This document shows positions 10,307 through 20,270 of a DNA stretch of 64,000 nt, piece after piece. Within the stretch, counting starts at the first letter, position 1. Every line of letters starts with the position of its first letter. Where the stretch lies: positions 17,802,501 through 17,866,500 of the forward strand of contig CM074865.1 of NCBI GenBank assembly GCA_037501455.1. The letters run 5' to 3'. The translations under genes and the position numbers were made by a program. The notes beneath the pieces were generated by a model. It did no database searches. It was not told the DNA's origin and worked only from the letters and a program-made list of their open reading frames with translations. This stretch comes from Lantana camara. Taxonomy: Eukaryota; Streptophyta; Magnoliopsida; Lamiales; Verbenaceae.

Positions 10307-11814
10307 CGGCGGTGATACGTATTCATATCCCAAGAGAATTTAGAGCAGTCTCGGGCTCGTAAGAAAAGGGGATGAGAGAGAGGGATAATCTAGTAAAGAC
10401 CGACCGATCGGAGAAAGTTTAGAGGAGAAGAGATTGTAGATGAGAGGGAGGAAGATAATACGGTAAAAACCGACCGGTCGGAGAAAGTTTAGAGGAGAAG
10501 AGAGTTTGAGAGAGAGATTAGGAATTCTGAAATTATTATTCCTTTAACGTAAAAAAAACCTAGTCTAACAATATAAAGGAAGAGGTATCCTAAAAACCCT
10601 AGGACTCTCAAAGGAAATAAATCAACGTAGTACAAAGTTACCAAACAACGAAATATTGAATAATATAATATCAATCCTATCCAAACTAAATATTGAATTC
10701 TATCCAATCCCTAATCTCTCTTGATATTTCTCATGATATTCTGCATCTCCACCTTGATATCTCTCATGATATTCTGTATCTCCATCCATATCAGGGCGTT
10801 ATAATAAAACTATCGTTTTTGGTAGTGTATGCTAGTTTCATTAGCATAATAATGGTGATTAAAGTTTATTTAACAATTAAAAACCATAATTGAAAATAAT
10901 ATATTAAGATAAAATCATCATAAGTTTTGTTCCTATCTGCATATTAAAATAGTGGGCTTATTTATAATAATGAGAATTGGGAAGATAAAAAGTCCATTGA
11001 TTTAAAGACATTAATTTCAACGGCTGGGTCTGCATGGGTTCCAAGTCCAGCTAGTGTGAGATCCAAGAAGAGTTTTGGTCCGTTCCGAATTTTTAAACTT
11101 AATGCTAAACCGGCTTGGGTCGTTGACAATTGGAACACAATTAATTCAAATTCAAACTTCGAATGGATCGAATACTAATTCGAATTTCATTAAAAATAGT
11201 TCGGGAATTAGTGATGATTCTCTTTCGAAGAAAAAAAAGAAAATCGAAACTCCATCTAGTCAGTGTGACTTAGGGGCCATGATATCTAAAATTTCAAGAG
11301 CCTCTTTGCTGACGAGAAAAAGGACAATAGTTATCTTACTCTCCGTATATTCAAATGTTTATTTTGTCTAAATTAAATTGGGGTATTCATCATCGACTAT
11401 AGTGATTAGTCCCCTCGCTAAATCATAGGCACCTTATAGGGTCGTTTAGGATGACTAGGCCCCTCGCTGAATTGTAGACACCTCATAAAGTGAGACGGTT
11501 GACTAAAAAAGATTTAAAGTTATTCTATATCCAAAGTCAGGATTCAAATCCTGATCTTTAGTTAAGAATGAATGAGTTTTTTCCACTCAACTACATCCTC
11601 CTGTTCCGCATGCTCAAATTGAATCCTCCAAATAACTACAATTAAAAAAGTATTAATATAATCAATGATTTTATAAAATACAACTTAATATGTAGTATTT
11701 GTGAATATTTTATTATCATATTTTACATATGTTATTCGTTAATAGTATTTGGTAAAATACAACTTAATATGTAGTATTTGTGAATATTTTATTATCATAT
11801 TTTACATATTTTAT
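10307..11814. other. Spacer between array and MULE, with short tandem duplications
   Basis: No gene is recognised. Three local duplications are visible: ~64 bp at 10370-10433 and 10439-10503 (both contain GACCGACCG and end GTTTAGAGGAGAAGAG); ~33 bp at 10721-10753 and 10754-10786 (TGATATYTCTCATGATATTC); and an exact-length 79-bp pair, of which the first copy is 11675-11753 and the second is split by the MULE. A possible SINE lies at 11500-11607. The ORFs at 10489-10893 and 11075-11371 have no recognisable features. Confidence 0.6.
11500..11607 (-). mobile_element. Possible tRNA-derived SINE
   Basis: On the minus strand an A-box-like TAGTTGAGTGG is followed 31 bases later by a B-box-like GGATTTGAATCC. 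This is the layout of a tRNA-derived SINE, with the same box spacing as the two better copies at 20174 and 37832. No target duplication or tail was identified, so the ends are approximate. Confidence 0.4.
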
Positions 11815-12150
11815 GAGGATTTTTCACAAATAATATTTGTTCTAATTCGAATTCATAAAGTAACATTTAAATTGGGCGGGTTAAGATTTTGATATTAAAC
11901 GCCAGAGAACTTGGCGACGCGAGCAGTATTTTTAACGGAAACGCCTAGATCTGTGGCGTTTCTTTGAGGGGATAAATTTTTTAATAATTTAATCTGGAAG
12001 ACGCCTGTCTCTATGGCGTCTTCCATTGGTATGTTTTTTTTTTTTATTAATTTATCTAAGTGTCGCCCTGTAGTTAGGCGACATAGAAAAAAAAAATTTT
12101 TTTTTAATATATTAATAGAGAGACGCCAAGATTTGTGGCGTCTCATGCCT
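11815..12150. repeat. MULE left terminal inverted repeat with five palindromes
   Basis: The repeat is ~336 bp and matches the reverse complement of 17300-17635 nearly perfectly. It holds five interrupted palindromes of the form CGCC-N9-GGCG, with CGCC at 11900, 11942, 12002, 12064 and 12124. Arms extend to 6-8 bp in four of them (for example GACGCC...GGCGTC), and the spacer is always nine bases. A sixth, differently spaced hairpin (GGGTCACC...GGTGACCC, 7-base loop) lies just inside at 12174-12197. Palindrome arrays like this may be transposase-binding sites; that is inference. Confidence 0.88.
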
Positions 12151-12155
12151 AAGAA

Positions 12156-13343
12156 TAAATTTTTTTTTTAAGTGGGGTCACCAGTGTCAGGTGACCCACT
12201 ATTCGAAGTTTGACCGCAGCTTCTCTCCCCCCATTTTCTTAGATCTGGTCCCCCCTCCCTCTCGAGAATACAGTCCAATTTCTCTCCCCCATTTTCTTCC
12301 CCAGCAACCCAGCGCCCCACCGCCAGCCCACCGGAAGCCACCCCATCTCCGCCAGCCCAGAACCTCCGGTCACCGCCGAGCTGCCACCAAGCCGTTGCTG
12401 CTTCGTCTGCCACCACGCTGTTGCAAGGAAAGAACAGGTAAGGTTTCCTCCAAGTTTTTTAAAATTTATTGTTTTGATAATAAATTTTTAATTTTAATTT
12501 TAATAATTGAAATTACATTGGAAGATATTATATGTTAGTTAAATTATCTTGTTGTTAAATTTATTAACTAATTATTTAAACTAGTTGTTAGAATTTAAAT
12601 TTTTACTAATTATGAATGTAGTTTAGATTTATAATTAAAAATATTTTAACTAAGTTGTGAATTAGTAACATTGAGTAAGTTAAATTTTAAATACGGTTTA
12701 ATTAGTTGTTGAAAATTAATTTTTTTCTAATTTGTACTAAGTTAATAAATTTTTTTGATTTAAATTTTGGATAAAAATATTCGTTAAGATAATTCAATAA
12801 ACATATTGATGTTTATATGTTGGAGTAGTTGAGTATATAATTTTTAAGTATAAGGGGTAATTATATTAAGGTTGCAAAATTGTCAATTAATTTGTACAGT
12901 TTCATGCGTTTTTTTAGAATTGAAAATTGATATTGTAAAAAATTATAATTTTATTGCTTCAGGAAAATATCTAACTATTAAAATGAACGGCTAATAGTAT
13001 GATAATTGTAATAAAATAGTATGATAATTGTATGATAATTTTATTACTTTAGGAAAATAGTATGATAAAATAGTATGATAATTTTATTACTTTAGGAAAA
13101 TATCTAATTGTTGCTTAGATTAATAGTATGATAATTGTAATAAAATAGTATAATAATTGTATGATAATTTTATTACTTTAGGAAAATAGTATGATAAAAT
13201 AGTATGATAATTTTATTACTTTAGGAAAATAGTATGATAAAATAGTATGATAATTTTATTACTTTAGGAAAATATCTAATTCTTGCTTAGATTAATAGTA
13301 TGATAATTGTAATAAAATAATTTTATGTTTGTATAGGTTTTTA
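12156..13343 (+). promoter_or_regulatory. Leader region of the MULE mobile-domain gene (5' exon and repeat-filled intron)
   Basis: 12200-12435 is GC- and pyrimidine-rich, unlike the surrounding AT-rich DNA, and ends AAAGAACAG with a strong donor GTAAGG at 12437. An acceptor TTTGTATAG lies just before the PMD start codon, so this is probably an untranslated first exon followed by a ~900-bp intron. Part of that intron (12950-13320) is built of repeats with the core ATGATAATTTTATTACTTTA. The proline-rich ORF over the GC-rich part (12191-12538) is probably not coding. The GC-rich block could be a captured host sequence. Confidence 0.5.
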
Positions 13344-15198
13344 ATGTCGGGAAGTAGTATTGGAATGGCGTCGTTCGGTCCAATTGAAGATGACCTACTT
13401 TATTTGCAAGATATTCATCGATCGAATTATGTATATGATGGCAATATTGATGAGATAGTGCGCGCAAGACATAATAATTCATCCGGATTCAATCATTGGG
13501 ACGGTGATGAGAGACAAATACATCTAAATGATCGTGTTGTGGGGATGTTATATGATATGGGTTTTTTTGGCATTTATTCTTGTGGATATATAGAGATTGA
13601 CGTACATTTAATTACTGCTCTCCTGGAAAGATGGCGTCCGGAAACTCATACATTTCATTTTCCCTTTGGGGAGACCACAATTACTCTAGAGGACGTAGCA
13701 GTGATATGGGGGCTCCCAATACGTGGTGAACCTATAATCGGGGAAGATGCATACCCGGATGGATATGCTTCATGGATACATTATTGCCAAGTTATGTTGG
13801 GATTTGAGCCACATGAGTCTGAGATTAAAGGATCCCGCATTAGGGTGACCGTCTTAAGGGGACATTTACAAGAGAATTTAGTGGATGATGAGAGTGAAGA
13901 CGAGCAAGTACTACAATATGCACGCACAGCCGTGTTATTGCTGATTGGTTCCATTATGTGCCCTGACACTAGTGGAAATCTTGTAAATTTACTATATTTA
14001 AGACATATGGAAACAGTGGATGAGTGTCGGAATCACAGTTGGGGGAGTGCTGCCTTGGCTTTCCTATATCGGGAACTTTGTGGAGGTAGCTACAGCTGCC
14101 ATTCTAATCAAAATGTCGGTGGAGCATTGCAACTCTTGCAAGTAAGTTCACGTAATAAAATTTTGAACTCCATGAATATTTGTAGTTGTAAACCTTGTTA
14201 AATCTGTTGTCCAGATTTGGGCTTGGATACGCATAAAATCTATTCGACCGCAAAGGCGACTCCAACGTGTACGAATCGAGCAGACAATTCTTCAAAATGG
14301 TCGAATATTGCCCATGCCGCCACATGGTGCCAGGTTCTGTTATTTTAATTTTGTATGCAGTTGTGTAAAAGTTTTTTGGATCCATTATTTATTGTTGACC
14401 CCGTGTAGGTTTTTGGATCCATTATTTATTGTTGACCCCGTGTAGGTGGACTACTTATTTCTCATGGACCCAAACTGCAAGTCACAGTGTTAGAATTTTT
14501 AGAGATATGTTTGATCGATTAACTCCTACCGAGGTACAGAACAGGGTACTTATATATTGCATTACCATGAATCTATTTTTTTGAATTTCCATTTTACATA
14601 AATTTCATGTATTTCATTTGATGGCAGTTTACTTGGAGGCCATACAACATGAATTGGCCAGAGATCGCTGCATTACCTGTTGAGTGTGGTGTTGAATTGT
14701 GGAGTTGTGCGTGTCCGTTGATCCACTATAGTATTATTGAGAATCTTCACACTGAGAGAGTGACGCGACAATTTGGCATCGTTCAGTTTATTCCTCCCAA
14801 TCCTCCATCCCAAGAACAACGACGTCTACACAAACTCACCCGAAAAGGACGCCCGGGCCAAGACTGGAGAGTATTCCATGCTACGTACATGGCTAGATGG
14901 TATGTTGCGGTTGAAAATAGAGTTACCGGGGACTCAGTAACTCGAAGCAACGATGTTGTTGAAGGGTACTACGAATGGTTCATGAGGAAAACACGCAAAC
15001 GAATCTCGCCACCGCTTCCAACCAATGAAACTGGATACAGACCGGATGACCCTGAAATGTTGAATTTATTGGTATGCAGATTTTCAGCTCAATTTGTAAT
15101 TGTTAGACACTTTTTATAGGTAACTGTTTGTTATGTTTGTGTTTCAGGCGAACGGGTTGGCAGCCATGATGGACAATTACACCCTTGTTGCGATCTGA
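13344..15198 (+). CDS. Plant mobile domain protein (MAIN-like), MULE-borne
   Basis: Reading the splice sites gives five exons: 13344-14141, 14215-14333, 14446-14533, 14628-15071 and 15148-15198, together 1500 nt or 499 aa. The start is the first ATG after the leader acceptor (MSGSSIGMASFGPIEDD). The plant mobile domain (PMD, PF10536 type) is clear: GFFGIYSCGYIEIDVHLITAL, ERWRPETHTFHFPFGE, TITLEDVAVIWGLPI, then IWAWIRIKSIRP, RWTTYFSW, FRDMFDRLTP and WRPYN. Family members include MAIN (meristem maintenance) and many MULE passengers; the molecular role is unknown. The C-terminal region (YMARWYVAVENRV) is conserved-looking and hydrophilic. The last exon codes only 16 residues and overlaps the end of the transposase antisense. 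The third intron boundary carries a duplicated acceptor. Confidence 0.8.
14371..14445 (+). repeat. 37-38 bp tandem duplication containing a splice acceptor
   Basis: The block GTTTTTGGATCC...CCGTGTAG occurs twice, at 14371-14408 and 14409-14445, differing only in one T. Each copy ends in TGTAG, so intron 2 of the mobile-domain gene has two identical acceptors. Only the second joins exon 2 (GGTGCCAG) to exon 3 (GTGGACTACT) in the frame expected for the domain (AR-WTTYFSW). Confidence 0.8.
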
Positions 15199-16936
15199 AA
15201 TGATTGTAACAAACTCGTGAGACTCTGCTACTACGTGCACACGTAACAAGTTCAGAAACCATCCCCACGTGTCTGTCGACTCTTCATCAACCAAGGCAAA
15301 TGCAAGAGGGAGAATGGTTTGGTTTCCGTCTACACAAGCTGCTATCATAAGTTTGTGCTTGTACTTGGTGTACAAGTGAGTGGCATCAACGCAGATAACA
15401 GGACGACAATGTTTGAAACCATCGATGCAGGGTCGGAATGCCCAAAAAACAAGATGTATCATCTCTACACGAGACCTGCCTCCTCCATGCGGATGGTGTT
15501 GCCACTCCACTACAGTGCCTACATTTTGGTTAAAATTATTATTAAATATATCATATTAAAAAGAAATCTTTAATACTGCAACAAAAAACCTAAACAATTG
15601 GATTACCTGGATTCCATTTTTGTAGTGCAGCCATGAATTGTGGAAGACTACTAACTGAACTTTCCCACGTACCATACAAGTGTTCACGTGCCCGCCTTAG
15701 ACTGTGGTACGCCTTCGAGTAACCAATTTCATATCCGCAAAAATTATTAACAGTTTGCCGGACGTCGGCGACCGCATAGGCGTAGTTGGTCTTGACGTGA
15801 CCAACTAACATACCCGCAATAAAATTCGTGTCCAAGTTTTTATGGTCAGTCAGAATGTAATCGGGACTACACGTATGATCACCGTCATAAACAGAGATGA
15901 CCCAAATCCCCACTCTCTTTTTATATTGGGCACGCAACTCCCATGGGCAACCTGTAGCCCGCCCTCGTTTACAATAAACCTTCCAAAATTTTGTTGTACT
16001 AAGTTGAACACTATATTCTCGCTTAGCCCATCGAATGGAGAAGTCCTTAACCGCTGCTTGAACATGTTTCTTACTTTGAAATGTCATCTCCACAGCCAAC
16101 CTACCAATATTAGAATCGTAAAACTTACTCCATCTGCCCGATGGCAAGTCCATCGAGTCGGCGTACATTTCTGCTCCAGCTGCATGGTAGTAGGGATGAA
16201 ATTCGTGGAGCTGAGGATGTGAGCTTTCATTGTTGTGATGTGCCAACACATCCTCAGTAGCTGCAATCTCCTCGGCACGTTCTTCGGCCCGTTCTTGAGC
16301 ACTTTTCGTAATGCCATCATTGGTCTCGTCCTCGCTGTTACTGGTGTCATCCTCGTCAGGTTCTGTCTCTAACTCCGATGACACTTCCTCATTTTGTTGG
16401 AATTGATATGCTAATCCCTCCTCCTCCTCCTCTAGAACCACATTACCATCTACCTGATTGCTTTGTTGGAATGTTGTGTTGCTGTCATTGATACCAAATG
16501 TTGCGAAACCACTGGTAACCGACGGCATATCCTGCGCGAGTAGTTCCATATACTGTCGCATATCTTGACTCCAAATAACATCTCCTGATTGTTGTTGTTG
16601 GATGGGTTCAGCGACAACAAACACCTTGAAGGATTCGAGTTGGGATGCTATATTCGTATAACAACCCAAAAAATTATCATCGGATATTTCAACAACCGTT
16701 TCGATCGGCACCGGAAATTTTGACACGTACCATGTCGAGAAAAGCCTAATATTGTATTCCTCTCGTTGTAAATGAATTACATTACATATGTGTTGAACGA
16801 GATCATAAAAGGAGGCTGACCGTGAAATTCGAGTGTTGGTAAATGGTGGTCGATCGTAAGATACACAATGGTTTGACTCAGTATAAGTCCCACCATAGTA
16901 GACAATTACACCGATCGAATCCATTATATTGGACAA
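15103..16936 (-). pseudogene. MURA-type Mutator transposase, truncated in its catalytic domain
   Basis: Two exons on the minus strand, 16936-15607 and 15518-15103, join at AATCCAG/GCACTG to give 581 aa. Domains in order: an N-terminal region with acidic runs (LEEEEEG, around residues 165-230); the Mutator DNA-binding domain (PF03108 type) at ~275-365 with RWAKREYSV, YCKRGRATGCPW and GDHTC; and the start of the MULE catalytic domain with VICVDATHLYTKYKHKL (first Asp) and VTIISDRNKGV (second Asp). The sequence then leaves the family and stops after ~25 residues. The catalytic Glu and the C-terminal SWIM zinc finger are absent. The final residues are read antisense to the last exon of the mobile-domain gene, so a deletion joined the two. 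It is probably catalytically dead. Confidence 0.85.
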
Positions 16937-17299
16937 GCAATTTTCTTTAGGAAATAAAAGAAAGGTTGGGTACGCAGAAAAAGTGAAGAAAAGCTTTTGT
17001 ATGCAGAATACTCAAAGAAGTTTTTCTTGTGTGTTTGCAACCACTTCTTGCCGGCTATAAATAAAGCTTCAACAACACTCACCAATAATTGATTTCAAAC
17101 TATAACACTACAATAATGTTTTCGAAACAGTATTATTTCAACATTATTGCACTGCACTCTCTGCTGCATTGTCACTTCACATTATTGATACTGAATTTGG
17201 CCAGATTACTGAGAAAAAAAAAACAAGAAAGCTGCAGCTACATTTTCAGGGTATCCGATGGAGGCAACACGTTGGCGTCGCAGATTGTCATAAATATTT

Positions 17300-17635
17300 G
17301 GGCATGAGACGCCACAAATCCGGGCGTCTCTCTATTAAAATATTAAAAAAAAAAATTTTTTTTTCTATGTCGCCTAACTACAGGGCGACACTTAATAAAT
17401 TAATAAAAAAAAAAAACATACCAATGGAAGACGCCATAGAGACAGGCGTCTTCCAGATTAAATTATTAAAAAATTTATCCCCTCAAAGAAACGCCACAGC
17501 TCTAGGCGTTTCCGTTAAAAATACTGCTCGCGTCGCCAAGTTCTCTGGCGTTTAATATCAAAATCTTAACCCGCCCAATTTAAATGTTACTTTATGAATT
17601 CGAATTAGAACAAATATTATTTGTGAAAAATCCTC
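17300..17635. repeat. MULE right terminal inverted repeat with five palindromes
   Basis: This is the mirror image of 11815-12150. The five N9-spaced palindromes are conserved: GAGACGCC...GGCGTCTC at 17306-17330, TGTCGCC...GGCGACA at 17368-17390, GACGCC...GGCGTC at 17430-17450, AACGCC...GGCGTT at 17490-17510 and CGCC...GGCG at 17534-17550. Differences from the left copy fall mostly in poly-A/T runs and in loop bases. Confidence 0.88.
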
Positions 17636-17645
17636 CATATTTTAT

Positions 17646-18040
17646 TCGTTAATAGTATTTGGTGAGTTAAGCATGGCAGCAATGCCAATGCTATTGCTAT
17701 TAGGAGACCAATTCTTTTTCAATAATGGGAGTCTTAATTGCCATATATTTTCTATCAATCAATGCTTAAAATTATTATATTACCACTTGGACAAACTTTT
17801 AGACTTCTCATACAATTTCAAGACATAATGGCAACAACTTTAAAGAAATCTTTTGAACAAAAAGATGCTCAAACAAGTAGATGTTTGACAAAAACTAAAG
17901 TAGAAGTCGTAGTAGTCAGTTCATAGGTTGAATGACGACAATTATAGTTTAATTCGGAGTTATTCATGGGTCAATTTGAGTGATCCCCATAATAATTTCT
18001 GTATTTTTCAATCATACAATACAGATAATAGAATCGAAGC
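17646..18040. other. Spacer between MULE and hAT element
   Basis: 17646-17663 is the rest of the 79-bp duplication split by the MULE. The remainder is unremarkable AT-rich DNA. A 62-codon ORF at 17738-17926 has no recognisable features. Confidence 0.6.
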
Positions 18041-19628
18041 TAGGCCTGGCATTGGGTGGATATTATCCAATCCAAACCCAAATCCAAACAATATTCAAGT
18101 TTTTTAAATCCAAGTCCAATCCAAATCTAATATGTTAAAATCCAATGGGTTTCCACCCAAACTAAATCCAAAATTTGTGGGTAGACTTTCAAACCTATCC
18201 AAAATTTGAAAAATCCATTGGATATTTTAGAAGCCCAATTAGAAATCTATTGAATCTTAGGAAAGTCCAACTATGTATCATGTGGAGATTTTCTCTCTCT
18301 ACTTGATTGTTGTGAACATAATGGGTTTATTTAAGACACTATGTTATTTATTGAAGTAAATCAATATATAATATTCATTTTTGTATTATGTTTATCGAAC
18401 TCGAGTTAGAATAGAATAAATAAAATGTAAAGTATCATTTTCTATTAAAAATAACTCATTTTAATTATTCAAAAATTAGACTTAATCTAAACTAGCATAA
18501 TATTACTAAATATTAGTTCGTCTATTGAGATGTGATGTTTGCGTTTCTTAAAAAATGTTAAATTGTTCGAATAGACCTTATGAATGGAATAATTAAATCG
18601 AGAGGATTGTTCAAAAATAATTTTTTTTGTTCAAATTAAAATCTTATGAACGAAATAATAAAATTAGGAGGGTCATTTATATTACAATCGGCATCTGGAC
18701 GTGATAGGGGCACCCGAAATATTTGTCCTTTCTTTTTTTTTTTTTTTTTTAAAAAATTGGGATATATAAATCCTTTAAAATTGGACCGCATGATTCAGTT
18801 GTAATTGAGCTAATTATAACTAACTTAACTGGGCCTCCGAAATGCTATTACAGAAACTGCATAAAAAATTAAAAATTGATGCGTTATAACCGATAATAAT
18901 TAGAATCTGCTCAAGATAATGAAATTAACTAAGTAATTAAAATTTATACCAAGATACTGAATTAATTTAGTTAATTTTTCAAAAAAAGAATAAAATCAAT
19001 TAATAGGATAATCTTACCTTAAATGCAATATACTGGATTACTGATCAGTCTTATTAGCCAACTACAGAGAACATGAAATCTACTTTCCCAATTCAACAAT
19101 TATTACCAACAATAAAAAAAAAAAAAAAAAAATTCAACAATTATTAATATTATATATATATACTATTATATATTATATATATGTTACGTCTATAATGATA
19201 TTATATATTATATTAATATTAATATTATTTATTAATATATATACCTTTATATATTATTAATTTATAATCGGGATTTTTGGGATCCCAAACTTCCCGACCA
19301 TTTAGAAAACAATTCCCGATCCCGACACCACCCCTAAGTATAATGCATATATATATATATATATATATTAAATGCACCCACATAATTAATATTAATGAAA
19401 ATGCTGAAGCCTGAAAACATAGAGAGGGTTTGTACTTTGTACATTTGGCCTTTGGATATTTTCAGATTTTAAAATCCATGGATAAAAATCCAACCCAAAC
19501 TCAAATTTAACTAAAATGTGGACTTGGGTTTGGATTTGGGTTTGATATAAAAGTATGGATTTGGGTTTGGATTGGATAATTAAATTTCAGGACTTGGGTT
19601 GGGGATTCCCCACCCAATGACAGGCCTA
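18041..19628. mobile_element. Non-autonomous hAT transposon
   Basis: The 1588-bp element has terminal inverted repeats TAGGCCTGKCATTGGGTGG (one mismatch). It is flanked by an exact 8-bp duplication ATCGAAGC at 18033-18040 and 19629-19636, the hallmark of hAT elements. Subterminal regions at both ends are rich in repeats of the type TTGGGTTTGGAT and its complement, which in this superfamily often bind transposase. No transposase ORF is present. The interior is very AT-rich (TA repeats 19148-19260, poly-A 19110-19130). Confidence 0.85.
19260..19337 (-). mobile_element. End fragment of a second hAT-like element, nested
   Basis: On the minus strand the sequence begins TAGGGGTGGTGTCGGGATCG and continues through GGGAATTG and GTCGGGAAGTTTGGGATCCC. 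This is the style of an Ac-like hAT terminus with subterminal GTCGGGA repeats. Only one end is visible inside the larger hAT element. Confidence 0.4.
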
Positions 19629-19636
19629 ATCGAAGC

Positions 19637-20173
19637 TATAAGGAATTAAAGGGAAATTGTTGTAAAAAAAATTTCTTTTATTTTTGGTCATAATACCAAA
19701 GTTTATCGTTATTGGGAAACAATAATAAAAAATAAAAAAAAGTAATAGGACCGTGAGGTTATTATTGAGGTCACGGTCATATTATAAATCAATCGAAAAC
19801 ATAATCAAAATACAATGCGACATTATCCAAACATCGGATAAGGTTGAAAAACAAAAGTGCTAACAAGAAGGAATACAAATCAATAAGCATAAGTGAGCTA
19901 AATACAAGAACACATCAGTGATACACATTTAACTAAACGGACCAAGCGTTGGCTTAAAAAGGCACCCAAACATTCGGGTTGTATGGCAAGATGAATCAAA
20001 AACACAACACTTTTTTTTTGGGTCCAAAAAAAAAAAAAAAAAAAAAAAAAAGAAAACCGCACTTGATCACACACATGTCGATGTTAACGTAAGGATATGT
20101 AGAATGTTTGATTTGATCTGGGCAACAATAATTTAATTGAAAATTTAATGTAATTCAATTTTGAGCAAACCTA
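19637..20173. other. AT-rich spacer
   Basis: No gene is seen. It holds an 8-bp-arm hairpin GACCGTGA...TCACGGTC at 19749-19778 and a poly-A run at 20027-20051. Confidence 0.6.
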
Positions 20174-20270
20174 TAGTTTGGTTCAAGTGGTTAATAAATT
20201 TATTTTTCAGGACAATATCTTGGGTTCGAATCTCATTTAAGTGTACGTGTGTTAAAAAAAATTAAAAAAA
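20174..20270 (+). mobile_element. tRNA-derived SINE
   Basis: The element is 97 bp on the plus strand: A box TGGTTCAAGTGG, 31 bases, B box GGGTTCGAATCTC, then an A-rich tail. It is flanked by a 14-bp target duplication TTTGAGYAAACCTA (20160-20173 and 20271-20284, one mismatch). The box layout matches the SINE at 37832-37979. Confidence 0.82.

Larger units (their letters stand above)
11815..17635. mobile_element. Mutator-like element (MULE) carrying a plant mobile domain gene
   Basis: The element is 5821 bp. Its ends are long inverted repeats beginning GAGGATTTTTCACAAATAAT, and it is flanked on both sides by CATATTTTAT (11805-11814 and 17636-17645), a 9-10 bp target duplication as expected for Mutator. 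Removing the element restores a second 79-bp copy of the preceding 79-bp sequence (11675-11753), which confirms the boundaries. Inside are a mobile-domain gene on the plus strand and a convergent MURA-type transposase on the minus strand. The TIRs differ at only a handful of positions, so the insertion looks fairly recent. The transposase is truncated, so the copy is probably not autonomous. Confidence 0.9.

Noticed and set aside
12191..12538. Proline-rich ORF in the MULE
   Set aside because: It spans a GC-rich leader and runs across a good splice donor at 12437 into AT-rich intron; more likely untranslated first exon.
17169..17555. 128-codon ORF across the right MULE TIR (and 83-codon counterpart in the left TIR)
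   Set aside because: Same TIR sequence read from both ends, with long lysine runs from poly-A; no domain.
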